Shown here: piece after piece, positions 34,386 to 47,083 of the stretch | Position numbering within the stretch: the first letter of the stretch is position 1 | Layout: the number at the start of each line of letters is the position of its first letter | NCBI GenBank assembly: GCA_016081115.2 | Contig: CM071930.1 | Location: forward strand, 45,917,335 to 45,981,334 | Reading direction: 5' to 3' | Length of the DNA stretch: 64,000 nucleotides | Origin: Rehmannia glutinosa | Lineage: Eukaryota > Streptophyta > Magnoliopsida > Lamiales > Orobanchaceae | Translations under genes and position numbers: made by a program | Notes under the pieces: model-generated | Seen by the model: only the letters and a program-made list of their open reading frames with translations | The model's database searches: none | Told to the model about the DNA's origin: nothing

Positions 34386-35530
34386 ATGGCCGAACATCGA
34401 GGATGTGGGAAACCTCGTCGCGTTCCACGAGGGGTTGATGATGTACCCAGCGACCGGGTACCCTCTCCTGAATTACCACCGCCTCCTCCACCTGCTACAG
34501 GAGACAATTTGACCGCACAAGCCTTACAACAAATACTAGTTTTCATGAGGCAACAGCGAGCCTCAACCCCGTGCTCCCGAACCCGCAGGAGAGGCGAACG
34601 ATCGCGCGTTGGAGCGATTTCTGCGGTTCGACCCACGGCGCTTCTTGGGAGAGCAGGACGATTTGAAAGCAGAAGAATGGGTAGAGAAGTTGGAGAATAT
34701 CTTCAATGCTCTTCAATACTCCGACGAGCAGAGAGTCACACTCGTCGTATTTCGTCTGGAATCGGCTGCTTGAGACTGGTGGAGGGCAATTGAAAGGAGA
34801 TGGGAACATGACCGGGTAGTCAGAACATGGGGAAATTTCTTGGCTGAGTTTAATGAACAGTACATTCCATAGGTTGTGAAAGAAGCGCGCCGAGATGAAT
34901 TCCACAGATTGAGGCAATGGAACCTGACTGTAGCTGAGTACGAGTTCGAATTTCACCGATTGTCCAAGTATGCTCTGGGGACAATCAGTACCGAAGAAGA
35001 TAAGCTTTACAAGTTCACTCGAGGAGTGGCGGAACCAGCTTGTTGTTGGATTGTTGAATCGACAACCTACTCAGCCGCGGTAAAGGCAGCTCTCCGCATT
35101 GAGTCGGGATTGAACCGTATTGGATAGATTCAACAGAATAGGCCATCGAACAATCTTAAGAGGATAGCTGTGGGACAGCCATCTAAACCGCCTGCTAAGT
35201 TTTAGAAGGGACCAGTTAATAAGACAGATAAAGGAAAGAGACCAGTACAAGGAAAGCCGGGTCAAGTGTGTGCACATTGCCAGAAACCGGGGCATACTGC
35301 CAACGACTGTTGGCGTAAACAAGGAAGGTGTTTGCGCTGTTGTAGTAATCAGCATCAGCTGCAAGATTGCCCGAAATACGACAACCGAACCAAACAGACG
35401 CAGCCACAGAAGCGGAAATGGCCAGGGAAATCGGGCAAGGATGCCCGCTCGAGCTTTTGCACTAGCCGGACAGGAGGCTCTGGAGGCAACAAATGTGGTG
35501 GAAGGTACGCTTCTAGTATCTAACCACTAC
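34386..35530 (+). pseudogene. gag: Gypsy A gag with two CCHC zinc knuckles
   Basis: Starts MAEHRGCGKPRRVPRG, as in Gypsy B (63790). The proline-rich N-terminus ends at QILVFMRQQ, where a frame shift occurs at a CAG run (34549). The Retrotrans_gag core follows in other frames (FNALQYSDEQRVTLVVFRLE, ARRDEFHRLRQWNLTVAEYE, FHRLSKYA). The nucleocapsid carries CAHCQKPGHTANDC (35266-35307) and a second C-x2-C-x4-H-x4-C set, CLRCCSNQHQLQDC. TAG codons interrupt it near 35125 and 35203. Gag forms the particle and binds RNA. The frame passes to protease near 35440. Confidence 0.85.
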
Positions 35531-36751
35531 GCTAAAATATTGTTCGACCCTGGATCAACGCATTCATTTGTTGCACCGCATTTTGTACACAAACTGCATG
35601 CATGCATTGAACATATGCCTATATGTTTAGAAGTGTCAACTCCTATGGGTGCAAGTCAGATAACATATATTATCTATAATGCATGCGAAGTTAAGATTGC
35701 TGAGATAAACTTTCCTGCCGATTTAATCCTATTACCTATCTCCGAATACGACGTGATATTGGGAATGAACTGGTTATCTGCACACCATGCACAAATGGAC
35801 TGCCATAACAAGTCCATTAAGCTATGTGAACCCGGAAAACCCGAAGTGGAGATTTCGGGAAGGACACGAGTTAAGATTGCCCCAATCATTTCAGCAATGA
35901 AAGCGAGGAAGGCGATCACTAGAGGGGCTCAAGGGTACTTGGCATTTGTAATTAACAAACCCAAAGTTGAGACACAAATCAACCAAGTATCTATAGTATC
36001 AGAATATACGGATTTATTTCCACAAGAACTCACCACTGTCCCTCCAGATAGGGAAGTCGAGTTCACCATCCAGGTGTTTCCAGGAACTGCCCCAATTGCC
36101 AGAACACCGTATAGAATGGCTCCTCTTGAGTTACAAGAGTTGAAAATGCAATTACAGAAACTGATGGATGTGGGATTTATCCGACCGAGTACGTCTCCGT
36201 GGGGAGCACCTGTGCTGTTCGTTAAAAAGAAGGATGGCACATTAAGACTATGTATAGATTATTGTGGTCTTAATAGCATGACCATCAAGAACAAATATCC
36301 CATCCCGAGGATAGACGAACTGTTTGATCAACTTCAAGGAGCGACGGTGTACTCGAAGTTTGACTTACAGCAAGGATATTATCAACTGAAGATCCGCGAA
36401 GGAGACATTTCCAAAACTGCATTTCAAACCCGATATGGATACTACGAGTTTGTAGTGATGCCTTTCGGTCTGACGAATGCACCGGCATCATTTATGGACC
36501 TGATGCATCGAGTCTTTCAACCTTATTTGGATCAATTCGTAGTGATATTCACTGATGACATACTCGTATACTCTAAGTCTAGAGAAGAGCATGAACGTCA
36601 TCTGAAAATCGTTTTAGAGACACTACGAGAGCATAAGCTGTATGCCAAATTCAGCAAGTGCGAATTTTGGCTTAGTGAAGTCGCGTTCTTGGGACACATA
36701 GTATCGGGCCTTTGGGATTGCGGTAGATCCTTGAACGCAGACGGTGGTTGA
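35440..36751 (+). pseudogene. pol: Gypsy A protease and reverse transcriptase
   Basis: The frame to 36751 has the protease active site LFDPGSTHSFV (Asp codon at 35546; DPG replaces the commoner DSG or DTG) and its C-terminal partner YDVILGMNWLSAH. Reverse transcriptase follows: TPYRMAPLELQELK, DVGFIRPSTSPWGAPVLFVK, DGTLRLCIDY, YPIPRIDELFDQLQGA, YSKFDLQQGYYQLKI, FVVMPFGLTNAPASF and VIFTDDILVYS (catalytic Asp pair at 36554-36559). C-GLN replaces R-ALN in IDYCGLN. A stray base near 36706 shifts the frame after LGHIVS. The wording is that of the Tekay/Del chromovirus clade of Ty3/gypsy. Confidence 0.93.
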
Positions 36752-37345
36752 ATGGAAATAACCCGAGTCTGTAACGGAAATCAGGAGTTTCCTAGGACTA
36801 GTTGGATATTATCGAAGATTTATCCAGGATTTCTCTAAGATAGCCGGACCACTCACTCGACTAACCCAGAAGCAAGTCAAGTTTGAGTGGAATGACAAAT
36901 GCGAGGCGAGTTTCAAGAGTGAAGAAACAACTTACTACGACTCGTCTTAGCCCTTCCAAAGGGAACAGAAAACTTTGTCGTCTATAGTGATGCATCAAAA
37001 GAAGGACTAGGAGCAGTGCTCATGCAGGAAGGAAAAGTTATCGCTTATGCATCACGAAAGCTCAAGCCGTATGAGGCCAATTATCCAACGCATGACTTGG
37101 AATTGGCAGCAATAGTGTTCGCGTTGAAGAAATGGAGACACTATCTCTACGGAGCAACATTCACGGTTTTCACGGATCATAAGAGCTTGAAGTATCTATT
37201 CTCCCAGAAAGACCTCAATCTGAGGCAACGGAGATGGATGGAGTTGATTGAGGACTATCACTTTGATATTCAATACCATCCCGGGAAAGCTAACGTCGTA
37301 GCAAACACTCTAAGCAGAAAGGCGAGCTTAGCCAGACTTATGATT
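36752..37345 (+). pseudogene. pol: Gypsy A RNase H
   Basis: SFLGLVGYYRRFIQDFSKIA follows reverse transcriptase in a shifted frame. The RNase H frame contains DASKEGLGAVLMQEGKVIAY, YEANYPTHDLELAAIVFALK, YGATFTVFTDHKSLKYLF and DYHFDIQYHPGKANVVA. The catalytic D, E and D are visible in DASKEG, HDLELAA and FTDHKS. The usual VADALSR appears as VANTLSR, so the last catalytic Asp of this region is changed. Confidence 0.88.
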
Positions 37346-38516
37346 CGAGAGTGGGAATCATTAGAAGAGCTGAGCAATTGGAATCTGACGAGAACCAATA
37401 CTCAGATTTCATGTGCTAACATTTCGGTTAAACCCGAACTGCTGAATGAGATCAAAGAAGCACAAGGGAAAGATGCACATCTTCAAAAAACTGAAGGAGA
37501 AGATACTTAAAGGAGAGAGATCAGAATTCTCGGTACACGAAAATGGGGTTATCAGATTCCGAAATCGAGTGTGTGTACCGAATGACGAACAAATTAGGAA
37601 TAGAATCCTAGCAGAGGCACACCGCTCGAAATACACCATACATCCTGGAGGAAACAACATGTATAAGGATTTGAGACGGAGTTATTGGTGGGTAAACATG
37701 AAGAACCAAGTAGCAGAATTCGTTGCGAGATGTTTAACTTGTCAACGAGTAAAAGCAGAACACCAACGACCATCTGGTTTACTACAACCGTTGAGAATTC
37801 CCGAGTGGAAATGGGAACACGTAACGATGGACTTCGTGATGGATCTACCAAGGACCGAGGAGGAGGCCATAATGCTATTTGGGTAGTTGTAGACCGACTC
37901 ACGAAATCGCACACTTTTTACCCATCAAGAAAAGCGATAGCTTGCGAAACTGCACAGATTTATATCCAGAAATTATTCGATTTGCATGGAGTACCGGTCG
38001 ACATAGTATCCAAAGCAGAGACCGAGATTTGTCTCCGTATTTTGGAAGTGCTTGCACGAGAAATTAGGGTACCTCGCTAAGTTTCAAAGACAAAGAAGAC
38101 ATCCACAAACCGATGGACAGTCTGAGCGAACAATTCAAACCCTTGAAGATATGATGCGAGCTTGCACATTGGATTTTCAAGGAAGTTGGGATTCGCACTT
38201 ACCATTAGCCGAGTTCGCCTACAATAACAGTTATCAGGCCACGATTGGGATGGCACCCTACGAGGCATTATATGGGCGAAAATGTAGATCCCCACTACAC
38301 TGGGAGATTGATGACCAATGGACTCCGAAAGAGAAACGAAAGTCACCCTCAATTCCAAAGGTCGACTTAGTTCAGGAGGCCATGGAGAAGGTCAAGCTGA
38401 TCAAGGAGCGGATTCGCACAGCTCAGAGCCGCCAAAAGAGTTACGCGGACAAGAAAAGAAAGGATTTGGAATTTGAAGTCGGAGATGAAGTATTTCTCGA
38501 GAATCTCACCACGTAG
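37346..38516 (+). pseudogene. pol: Gypsy A integrase
   Basis: The zinc domain is readable as AHRSKYTIHPGGNNMYKDLR ... CLTCQRVKAEHQ (H-H-C-C). The core begins WEHVTMDFVMDLPRT (first Asp). The second Asp lies in a shifted frame near 38017 (SRDRD, followed by FVSVFWKCLHEKLG in another frame). The third acidic residue is in HPQTDGQSERTIQTLEDMMR (38098 onward). EFAYNNSYQATIGMAPYEAL and YGRKCRSPLHW follow. At least three frame changes occur. Integrase inserts the cDNA into chromatin. Confidence 0.9.
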
Positions 38517-38934
38517 AAAGGATTGATCAATCCAGAAGAAAGGAGGCAAGTTGAGTCCGAGATATGTTGGACCTTACAAGATTTTACGAGAGGATCGGGA
38601 AGTTAGCCTACCGACTCGAGTTACCAACACCATATCTTTGGAATGCACGATGTATTCCACGTGTCGAGAGGCGAAGAAGTATCAACCGGATCCCGAACAT
38701 ATCATCACTCGTGATACTCCACCTCTAATGGAAAATCTATCCTACACCGAGAGGCCGATCCGAATCATTGATCGTTGAGATCGACGGATTGCGTAAAAGA
38801 AAAATCCCGATGGTTAAGGTTGTGTGGCGAGAACCACGGCACCAGGCGAGACGAAGACGCAACGTGGGAGATGGAAGAAGACATAAGGAATCAATATCCA
38901 GAACTATTCTGAAGAGAATTTGGGGACCAAATTC
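38517..38934 (+). pseudogene. pol: Gypsy A integrase C-terminus with chromodomain
   Basis: Readable pieces are LSPRYVGPYKIL, KKYQPDPEHIITRDTPPLME, NLSYTERPIRIIDR, RKRKIPMVKVVWREPRHQ and, shifted, TWEMEEDIRNQYPELF. The last two make the chromodomain of Tekay-type chromoviruses, which targets integration to methylated-histone chromatin. The break after RIIDR falls where the family has a CAG-CTG pair. The stop is near 38931. Confidence 0.8.
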
Positions 38935-38938
38935 TTTT

Positions 38939-38951
38939 AAGGAGGGGAGGA
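38939..38951 (+). promoter_or_regulatory. Gypsy A polypurine tract
   Basis: AAGGAGGGGAGGA lies directly before the 3' LTR start TGTGAAGCC at 38952 and serves as plus-strand primer. Confidence 0.88.
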
Positions 38952-40943
38952 TGTGAAGCCCCGATTTTTTTTCTGAGCTTATAATTGATCCTTATTGTCG
39001 TTTATACTTTTGATCGACAATTTTACCGCGTCATTTTAACGGGTAATTATTAATAATATATACATTTTGTATTTTATTTTATTTTACTTAATTACTTGTG
39101 ATCATGATCATCATTAATTCTATTTTGCATTTATGATCACTTGGTTGGTCATTATTACTATTTTTGTATTTATTAGTCACCTTAGAATTTTAAGAGACTA
39201 TTTATTTTAGAGACTTTTACCTTATAGAATTAAGATTTTGATTTAGATTAAGTGATCATGAGACTTACAAGTGATCAAGGAAATCACTAATTATTTTGGA
39301 GATTGATATATTTCATCCATTATCATCAAATTTGGGACAAAAAAAAATATATGGAATTACCATAATGCCATTTTAGTGGACGGCCAACATGGTGAATTTT
39401 GGAGTAAAAATATCATCCAACTCTTGTACACCTACACCTTATATTAGTCATCTTGTGTATAGTTATACCATTGATTCAAACATTATACACATCATCTCTC
39501 ATATTACTTCTTTAATATTATTTTTGCCAACATGTTGGAAGTCTTCCAACATTCCATTCAAACCAAGTCTTGCCCATACCTTTGACCCTCACATTGTCTC
39601 CCATGCATGAGGCAAAATGCAAGACACAAAATTGAACAAAAATTCCTCTCTCTCCCTCTCACTTGGACGGCCATATGGCCAATTTTGTGCCAAATTCATC
39701 TCATTTTTCATCTAACACATTTATTCTCTAGCAAAATCCTCCTCATTCTCTCTAAAAAAAACTCCCAACTTCTCTCTACTCTTCTTCTTACTTTCTTCTT
39801 CTATACTTAGAAAAATTTCAAGATTTTGTTTCCCCTATTTCTTCAAAAAATTCGAACCAAACCATACTACAAGGTAAGAAATTTTATCTTCAATCCATTT
39901 TTGATATCACATAGTTCATCTCTTCCACCTTCTTAACTTAAGTTTGAATTTGGTTTGGAGGTACATTTAGAAGACTTTGAAGATTAGAGCTTGACAACAT
40001 TTTTGAAGAAGGACTTCAAACTTGAAGAAGAACTAGTAGAGGAATTTGGACTACAAGGTAAGAATTGAGTACTAGACCCCTTCTTTCCTACTCTTTCTAT
40101 TTTTTTCTAATTTTAACACCCCTATTTCATTTTTGAGAAATAGGGGCTGACCTTAGGTGATTTTGGAGTTGAGCCAAAATTTCCAATTTTTAAGCTTCAA
40201 CTAGTCTCCAAACATCTACTACACAAGGTAAAGTGTAGTCCTTCTCATTTCCTTATTTCCTTTTTTTTTTCTCCTTAATTTTTCTCTCATTTTTCTAACT
40301 TCAAATTTTTGATATTTTTTGAATTAGGGGCTGACCTAAGAAGCCTCATCCAAAAATTGTGAAATTATCCTTTTATTTCACAATTTCCAATTTTAAGGTG
40401 GGTGGAAAAAAGTATTTTCCAACTATTAGGTGTTTTATTAAAATGCATGTAGAAAATTTGATCATGAGCCTTGAGATATATATAATCTATGTATTGCATG
40501 TCAATTTTATGTATCAAGTCATGAAAATTCTCAAGAGTTGCTCAAATTTGCTATTTATTGAATTTTAGGTGCATGCATGTGCAATTTAATGTTTTAATTG
40601 ATGAATTCTTGTATGTATTGGACATGCATGTGTATGATCTTTAAAATCTATGTTTTGGATGCCTCATAACCTGGAAAAGTCGAGCATAATTGATTAAATT
40701 TCAATTTGTGGACTTAAAAATGTAAAAATGGAAAGTTGGTGGACTAAATTGCAAGAAAATAAAAGTTAAAGGACCCCTCTGCAAATTTCGAAATTTGGGA
40801 CTGTACTCAGGTTCAAAAATGACTTTTGGACATTTTAATAAAGTTTTAAGAGTTTTGAGATAAATAAAATCATCCTTTAAAAGCCCATGGACTAGATTGT
40901 AAAATTTTGAAAGTTTAAGGGCTACTTTGCAATTTTAAAAAGC
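38952..40943 (+). mobile_element. Gypsy A 3' LTR, first segment
   Basis: Matches 16052-16699 plus 29691 to about 31030 almost exactly. It is cut at 40943 by an inverted solo LTR. Intact copies read TTTAAAACTGCACCAGACC here (for example near 50117). The left flank now reads TTAAAAAGC and the right flank ACGCACC, so the 5-bp target copy was probably ACTGC, altered on both sides. Confidence 0.92.
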
Positions 40944-43900
40944 CGTCACGCCCAAACGGGACGCGACGAACGATTCACAACTTAAATACAAATGGACTAA
41001 CAGTCCAGACAATACCAATGAGAACCCAATAAAACAGAGTCTAATTAGCGGCGGAAATAAATAACGGATACAAGTTATCACTTAAAGTCTACATCCCATC
41101 ACCGAATTACAATCCGAAATTCAACAAGGTAGTAACTTAACGTCAAAGGGTCATACGCCCTCAATTACAAACCCGAATTGATTAGGATACAAAAGTCCAA
41201 CAACAACATAATAAGAAAAGCGTCCGATCAACAACAACAAGATGCAGTAAATCCAACAAGCGTAGTACAAGGTCTCAATCGAGCCGGTTCAAAGATCTCA
41301 AATAAATCCTCATCTAAGGTTAGAAAAAAGCGGGGATGAGACAAAAATCTCGATGGATGGGGTGATCGTGTGCGAGTGTGGCGTAATATAGTTAATGTGA
41401 GAAAGCGAGTTATCGAAAAACGCGTGAGTATGATGCATGGTTTCACACACGATTCACAAGCGTCATGATAAATTATTTAAGTAATATAATTATACGATTT
41501 AAGAAAAAGTTCATGGTCACACGACACTATGTGATACATCCAAGACAGGTAGGATTGCGTGCGGAAGTGTAACGCCAATCCTATGCAAGGCAATTAATGG
41601 TTGCGTACGGACTTGTAGCGCCAACCAATGCAAAGCAGGTAGCGGTTGCGTGCGGGAATGTAACGCCAACCAAAAGCGGGGACGATAACTCCGGAATCGT
41701 GTGGATCGACAGCGATTCCTTCGTTTCTACCTTGTAACTCCCGGTCAAGTATGGTCCAAGACCAGCACCTTATCGCTCCGTAGGCAAAGACAAAATCCCG
41801 AAGAGAGCCTGGCGAGGCTCGGATCTGTCATAATCATGATTATACCTCGATCACTACGACCCGCTTCCCTTGGACAAACTCCGTCCCCTGATTTGCGGGA
41901 TTAGGGCGATGGGGAAGTAGGAAGAGTGGAATAGCAGCCGAGCTGCCGGTTCCATCCCCGACGTATCCATTCCGAGACTGGTGAGCTCGACACACCAAGT
42001 TGACTCAGCAGAAAGTAATTACAATTACAATCAACCAGCAATGAGTATTATTGATTTGGGAAGCAGATTTAGGAAATATTTTAAAAATGCGAGTGGCAAT
42101 TATGGCATTGGTGGAGTTTTTGGATGAAGATGATTATCGGAAGGATAAGCAACCTTCGATATCTTGAAAGATTGGGTGGAACATAAGTCCCGTTATAGAA
42201 TCAATTAGCAAGGCGGGGAAGTCGCTCCGCGATCGGGTATTAATCGGTCAAATTGATCGATAAGTTAGGGTTTTTGGGAAAGTAAAATATTTAAATTAAA
42301 TCTCAATTTCAGAGAGTCCAGGGCTATTTTAGTAGAAGAGAAAATAATTTGAGTTAGGTCCTTTATAAAGGAAAAATTGTAATTTAGCCCCGTTTTGTAA
42401 AAACCAACACTTTTGGGGTTAAAAATTGAATAAATAAATATCCCGACCTTGAAAAATTATGAGGTCAGTTCCTAAATTCTCCAAATTGTCCAGAGATTCA
42501 GGTTTTTAAAGTTTTATGGTCGAGTTTTTATAAAAATCTCATATTGGCCCCAAATTTGTAAAAATTGCCAATTCGGACCTTAAGTTTTAAAAATTCGGAA
42601 CTCACAAACCGAATGGATTTTAATGTGGTTCCAGTTGGAAAATGTCACTAAGGTTAGTAGGATATTGGGACAAAAGCAGTTTTTAGAAACAATATGTGTA
42701 GGTCCTTTAACTTTTGAAAATATCATTTTTGTCCCATTTTAAAATAATTGCCTTTAAGGCTTTTAGGGGTCCAATTACTATGAAATTTGAACCTTGGGTC
42801 CAAAATACAATTAAGTTATAGTTAAGTTAGTATTTCCAGGTGCATGGGCTGCATAAGTCCTGGAAATTTCATTTGGGTCCTCAAGTTTAATATTTTCACA
42901 TTAGTCCCTCATTTTTAGTAAAATTGTTTTCCAAGCCCTAACCACTTGGATTTTTGGAATACTTTTAAAATATGGGATTCCCAGTAACTTAAAAGTAAAA
43001 ATTTCAATTGATAAAGTTTAGGTCTGGTACAGTTTTCAAAATTGCAAAGTAGCCCTTAAACTTTCAAAATTTTACAATCTAGTCCTTGGGCTTTTAAAGG
43101 TTGATTTTATTTATCTTAAAACTCTTAAAACATTATTAAAATGTCCAAAAGTCATTTTTGAACCTGAGTACAGTCCCAAATTTCGAAATTTGCAGAGGGG
43201 TCCTTTAACTTTTATTTTCTTGCAATTTAGTCCACCAACTTTCCATTTTTGCATTTTTAAGTCCAAAATTGAAATTTAATCAATTATGCTCGACTTTTCC
43301 AGGTTATAAGTCATCCAAAACATAGATTTTAAAGATCATACACATGCATGTCCAATACATACAATAATTCATCAATTAAAGCATTAAAGTGTACATGCAT
43401 GCACCTAAAATTCAATAAATAGTAATTTTAAGCAACTCTTGAGAATTTTTTATGATTTGATATATAAAATTGACATGCAATACATAGATTATATATATCT
43501 CAAGGCTCATGATCAAATTTTCTACATGCATTTTAATAAAACACCTAAAAGTTGGAAAAATAATTTTCCACCCACCTTAATTTTGGAAATTGTGAAATAA
43601 AAGGATAATTTCACAATTTTTGGATGAGGCTTCTTAGGTCAGCCCCTAAGTCAAGAAAATATCAAAATTTGGAGTTAGAAAAATGAGAGAAAAATTAAGG
43701 AGAAAAAGAAGGAATTAAGAAAATGAAAAGGACTACACTTTACTTGTGTAGTAGATGTTTGGAGACTAGTTGAAGCTCAAAAATTGGAAATTTGGCTCAA
43801 CTCCAAAAAAAAAATCTCCTAAGGTCAGCCCCTATTTCTCAAAAATGAAAAGGGGTGTTAAAATTTTGAAAAAAATAGGAAGAGTAGGAAAGAAGGGGTC

Positions 43901-45010
43901 TAGTACACAATTCTTACCTTGCGGTCAAATTTTCTCTACTATTTTCTTCTTCAAGCTTGAGGTCCTTCTTCAAAATATTGTCAAGCTCTAACCTTCAAAG
44001 TCTTCTAAATGTACCTCCAAAACCAAATTTAAACTTAAGTTAAGAAGGTGGAAGAGATGAACAATGTGATATCCAAAAATGGATTGAAGCTAAAATTTCT
44101 TACCTTTTAGTATAGTGGTTCGATTTTTTGATGTATGAGGAGGAAAATGTTGAATTTTTCTAAGTATGGAAGAAGAAGTAAGAAGAAGAAGAGTAGAGAG
44201 ATGTTGGGAGTTTTTAGAGAGAAGGAGGAGGATTTTTGCAAGACTTAGAACATGAGTTGGTGAAATGAAGAGAAATTTTGTGTAGGAAATGGCCATATGG
44301 CCGTCCACTTCAAGAGAGAGGGGAGATGATTTTGATCAAATTGTGTCTTGTAATTTGTCTCTTGCATGGAGACAAAAATGCAAGTCAAAGTGTGGGTCAA
44401 TTTGAATTTGAGAGGAATAAGAAGAATGTTTGTTAAGTGGGAATAAGTTGGGGAAAATAGTAATAAAGAATTGGTGTATAAGATGATGTGTATAATGTTT
44501 GAATTAATGATATAATTATACACAAGATGACTAATATATGGTGTATGTGTACAAGAGTTGGATGATATTTTTATCCCAAAATCTCCACAATGGCCGTCCA
44601 TTATGAGGGTAAAATGGTAATTCCATATTTTTTTTTTTGTCCCAATTTTGATGATAATAGATGAAATATATCAATCTCCAAAATAATTAGTGATTCCTTG
44701 ATCACTTGTAAGTCTCATGATCACTTAATCTAAATCAACATCTTAATTCTATAAGGTAAAAGTCTCTAAAATAAATAGTCTCTTAAAATTCTAAGGTGAC
44801 TAATAAATACAAAAATAGTAATAATGATCAATCAAGTGATCATAAATGAGGAATAGAATTAATGATGATCATGATCACAAGTAATAAAATAAAATACAAA
44901 ATGTATATATTATTAATAATTACCCGTCAAAATGACGGTAAGATGGTCGATCATAAGTATAAACAATAATAAGGTTCAACTAATAACTTCGGAAAAATCG
45001 GGGCTTCACA
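40944..45010 (-). mobile_element. Inverted solo LTR of the Gypsy A/B family, about 4.07 kb
   Basis: The left end GTCACGCCC and right end GGGCTTCACA are the two LTR termini in reverse. All LTR landmarks occur in reverse order (subrepeats at 41.5-41.7 kb, U-rich modules at 43.6-44.1 kb, CGGGGCTTCACA at 45010). No internal domain or second LTR accompanies it, so it is a solo LTR left by LTR-LTR recombination. It is more diverged from Gypsy A than A's two LTRs are from each other, for example GAAGAGTAGAGAGATGTTGG and GGAAAAATCGGGGC. Confidence 0.9.
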
Positions 45011-47078
45011 ACGCACCAGACCTAAACTTTAAAATTTGAAATTTTTACTCTTAAGGTACTGGGAATTACATATTTTAAAATTATACCAAAAATCCAAGTA
45101 ATTTTAATAAAATTGAGGGACTAATGTGTAAAATACTAAACTTGAGGACCCAAATGAAATTTCCAGGACTTATGCAGCCCATGCACCTGGAAATACTAAC
45201 TTAACTATAACTTAATTATATTTTGGACCCAAGGTTCAAATTTCATAACAATTGCACCCCTAAAAGCCTTAAAGACAATTATTTCAAAATGGGACAAAAA
45301 TGATATTTTTAAAAGTTAAAGGACCTACACATATTTATTTTACAAAATGCTTTTGTCCCAATATCCCACTAACCTTAATGACATTTGCCAACTGGAATCA
45401 CATTAAAAGCCCTTCCGGTTTGTGAGTTCCGATTATTTTAAACTTAAGGTCCAAATTGGCAATTTTTACAAATTTGGGGCCAATATGAGAATTTTACAAA
45501 AGATCGACCTCAAAACTTTAAAACCCTGAATCTCTGGATAATTTGGCGAATTTAGGAACTGACCTCATAATTTTTCAAGGTCGGGATATTTATTTATTCA
45601 ATTTTTAACCCCAAAAGTATTGATTTTTACAAAACGGGGCTAAATTGCAATTCTTCTTTTATAAATGACCTAACTAAATTTATTTCCTCTTTTACTAAAA
45701 TAGCCTTGGACTCTCTGACTTGGAGATTTATTTTAAGTATTTTACTTTCCCAAAAAAAAAATCCTTGACTTATCGGATCAATTTGACCGATTAATACTCA
45801 ATCGCGGAGCGACTTCCTCGCCTTGCGATTTGAACCTATAACGGGACTTATGTTTCACCTGATCTTTCAAGATATCGAAGGTTACTTATCCTTCCGATAA
45901 TCATCTTCATCCAAAAACTCCACCAACGCCAAATTTGAACCTATAACGGGACTTATGTTTTCATGAACTGCTTCCCTGAATCAATAATACTCGACAGTCT
46001 GGTTGACTGCCTGTACTTGTATTTACTTTCCTGGCTGAGTCAACTTGGTGTGTCGAGCTCACAGTCGGAATGGATACATCGGGGATGGAACCGGGCAGCT
46101 CGGCTGCTATTCCACTCTTCCGGCCCCATCGTCCTAATCCCGCAACTGAGGGACGGAGTAGTAATTGAGGTATAATCATGATTATGACAGATCCGAGCCT
46201 TGCAAGCTCCACTGTGGATTTTGTCTTTGCCTATGGAGCGATAAGGTGCCGGTCTTGGACCATCATGCATGGGGAGTTACAAGGAAGAACGAAGGAATCG
46301 TTGTCTGATCCACACGATTCCGGAGTTATCAGACCCACTTGGTTGGCGCTACAAATCCGTACGCAACAGCTACTTGTTTTGCATTGGTTGGCGCTACAAA
46401 TCCGTACGCAACCATTATTTGCCTTGCATGGGATTGGCGTTATATTTCCGTACGCAATCCTACCTGTCTTGACTGAATCACATAGTGCCTGTGTGACCAT
46501 GAACTATTTTCTTGAACTGTATAAGTATATTACTTAAATATATTTATAACGACGCTTGTGGAATGTGTGTGAATTCATGCATCATACTCACGCGTTTTCA
46601 TATAAATCTTGTTTTTCGCATTAACTGTATATTGCGCTACACTTGCACACGATCACCCCATCCACTGAGATTTCTGTCTCATCCCCACCTATTTTCTAAC
46701 CTTAGATGAGGATTTCGTTGAAGATGCAGAACCGGCCCTGGATTGAGACCTTGTACTCCGCTTGTTGGATTTACTACTTCTTCTTGTTGTTGATTGGACT
46801 CTTTTCTTATGTTGTTGTCGGACTCTTGTATTTCTTTCCATTCCAGTTTGTAACTGAAGGGCGTAGGACCCTTTGACTTTAAGTTGCTATATTTTGTTGA
46901 TTTTCGGGATGTAATATGGATTATGGATCGTAGACTGTAAGTTGTATTTGTACTTGTTATTTTATTTCCGCTGCTATTTAGACTCTGTTTCATTGGGTTC
47001 TCGTTGATATTTGTCTGGACTGTTTGGTTTTGTATTTAAGTTGTGGATCATTCGTCGCGTCCCGTTTGGGGCGTCACA
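45011..47078 (+). mobile_element. Gypsy A 3' LTR, second segment
   Basis: Resumes with CACCAGACC and ends GGGGCGTCACA. It differs from the 5' LTR by a copied 28-bp patch at 45933-45960 that duplicates 45828-45855 (ATTTGAACCTATAACGGGAC and on) and replaces unrelated text. This patch is a marker for descendants of this LTR. AATAA at 47079-47083 is the target duplication that closes Gypsy A. Confidence 0.92.
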
Positions 47079-47083
47079 AATAA

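Noticed and set aside
36285..36491. Minus-strand frame inside the reverse transcriptase
   Set aside because: Shadow of the conserved reverse transcriptase frame on the plus strand.
46679..46993. 104-codon minus-strand frame in the LTR
   Set aside because: Lies in the LTR end region; not kept open in the sister LTR copies at 32.7-33.0, 51.8-52.1 and 56.9-57.2 kb.
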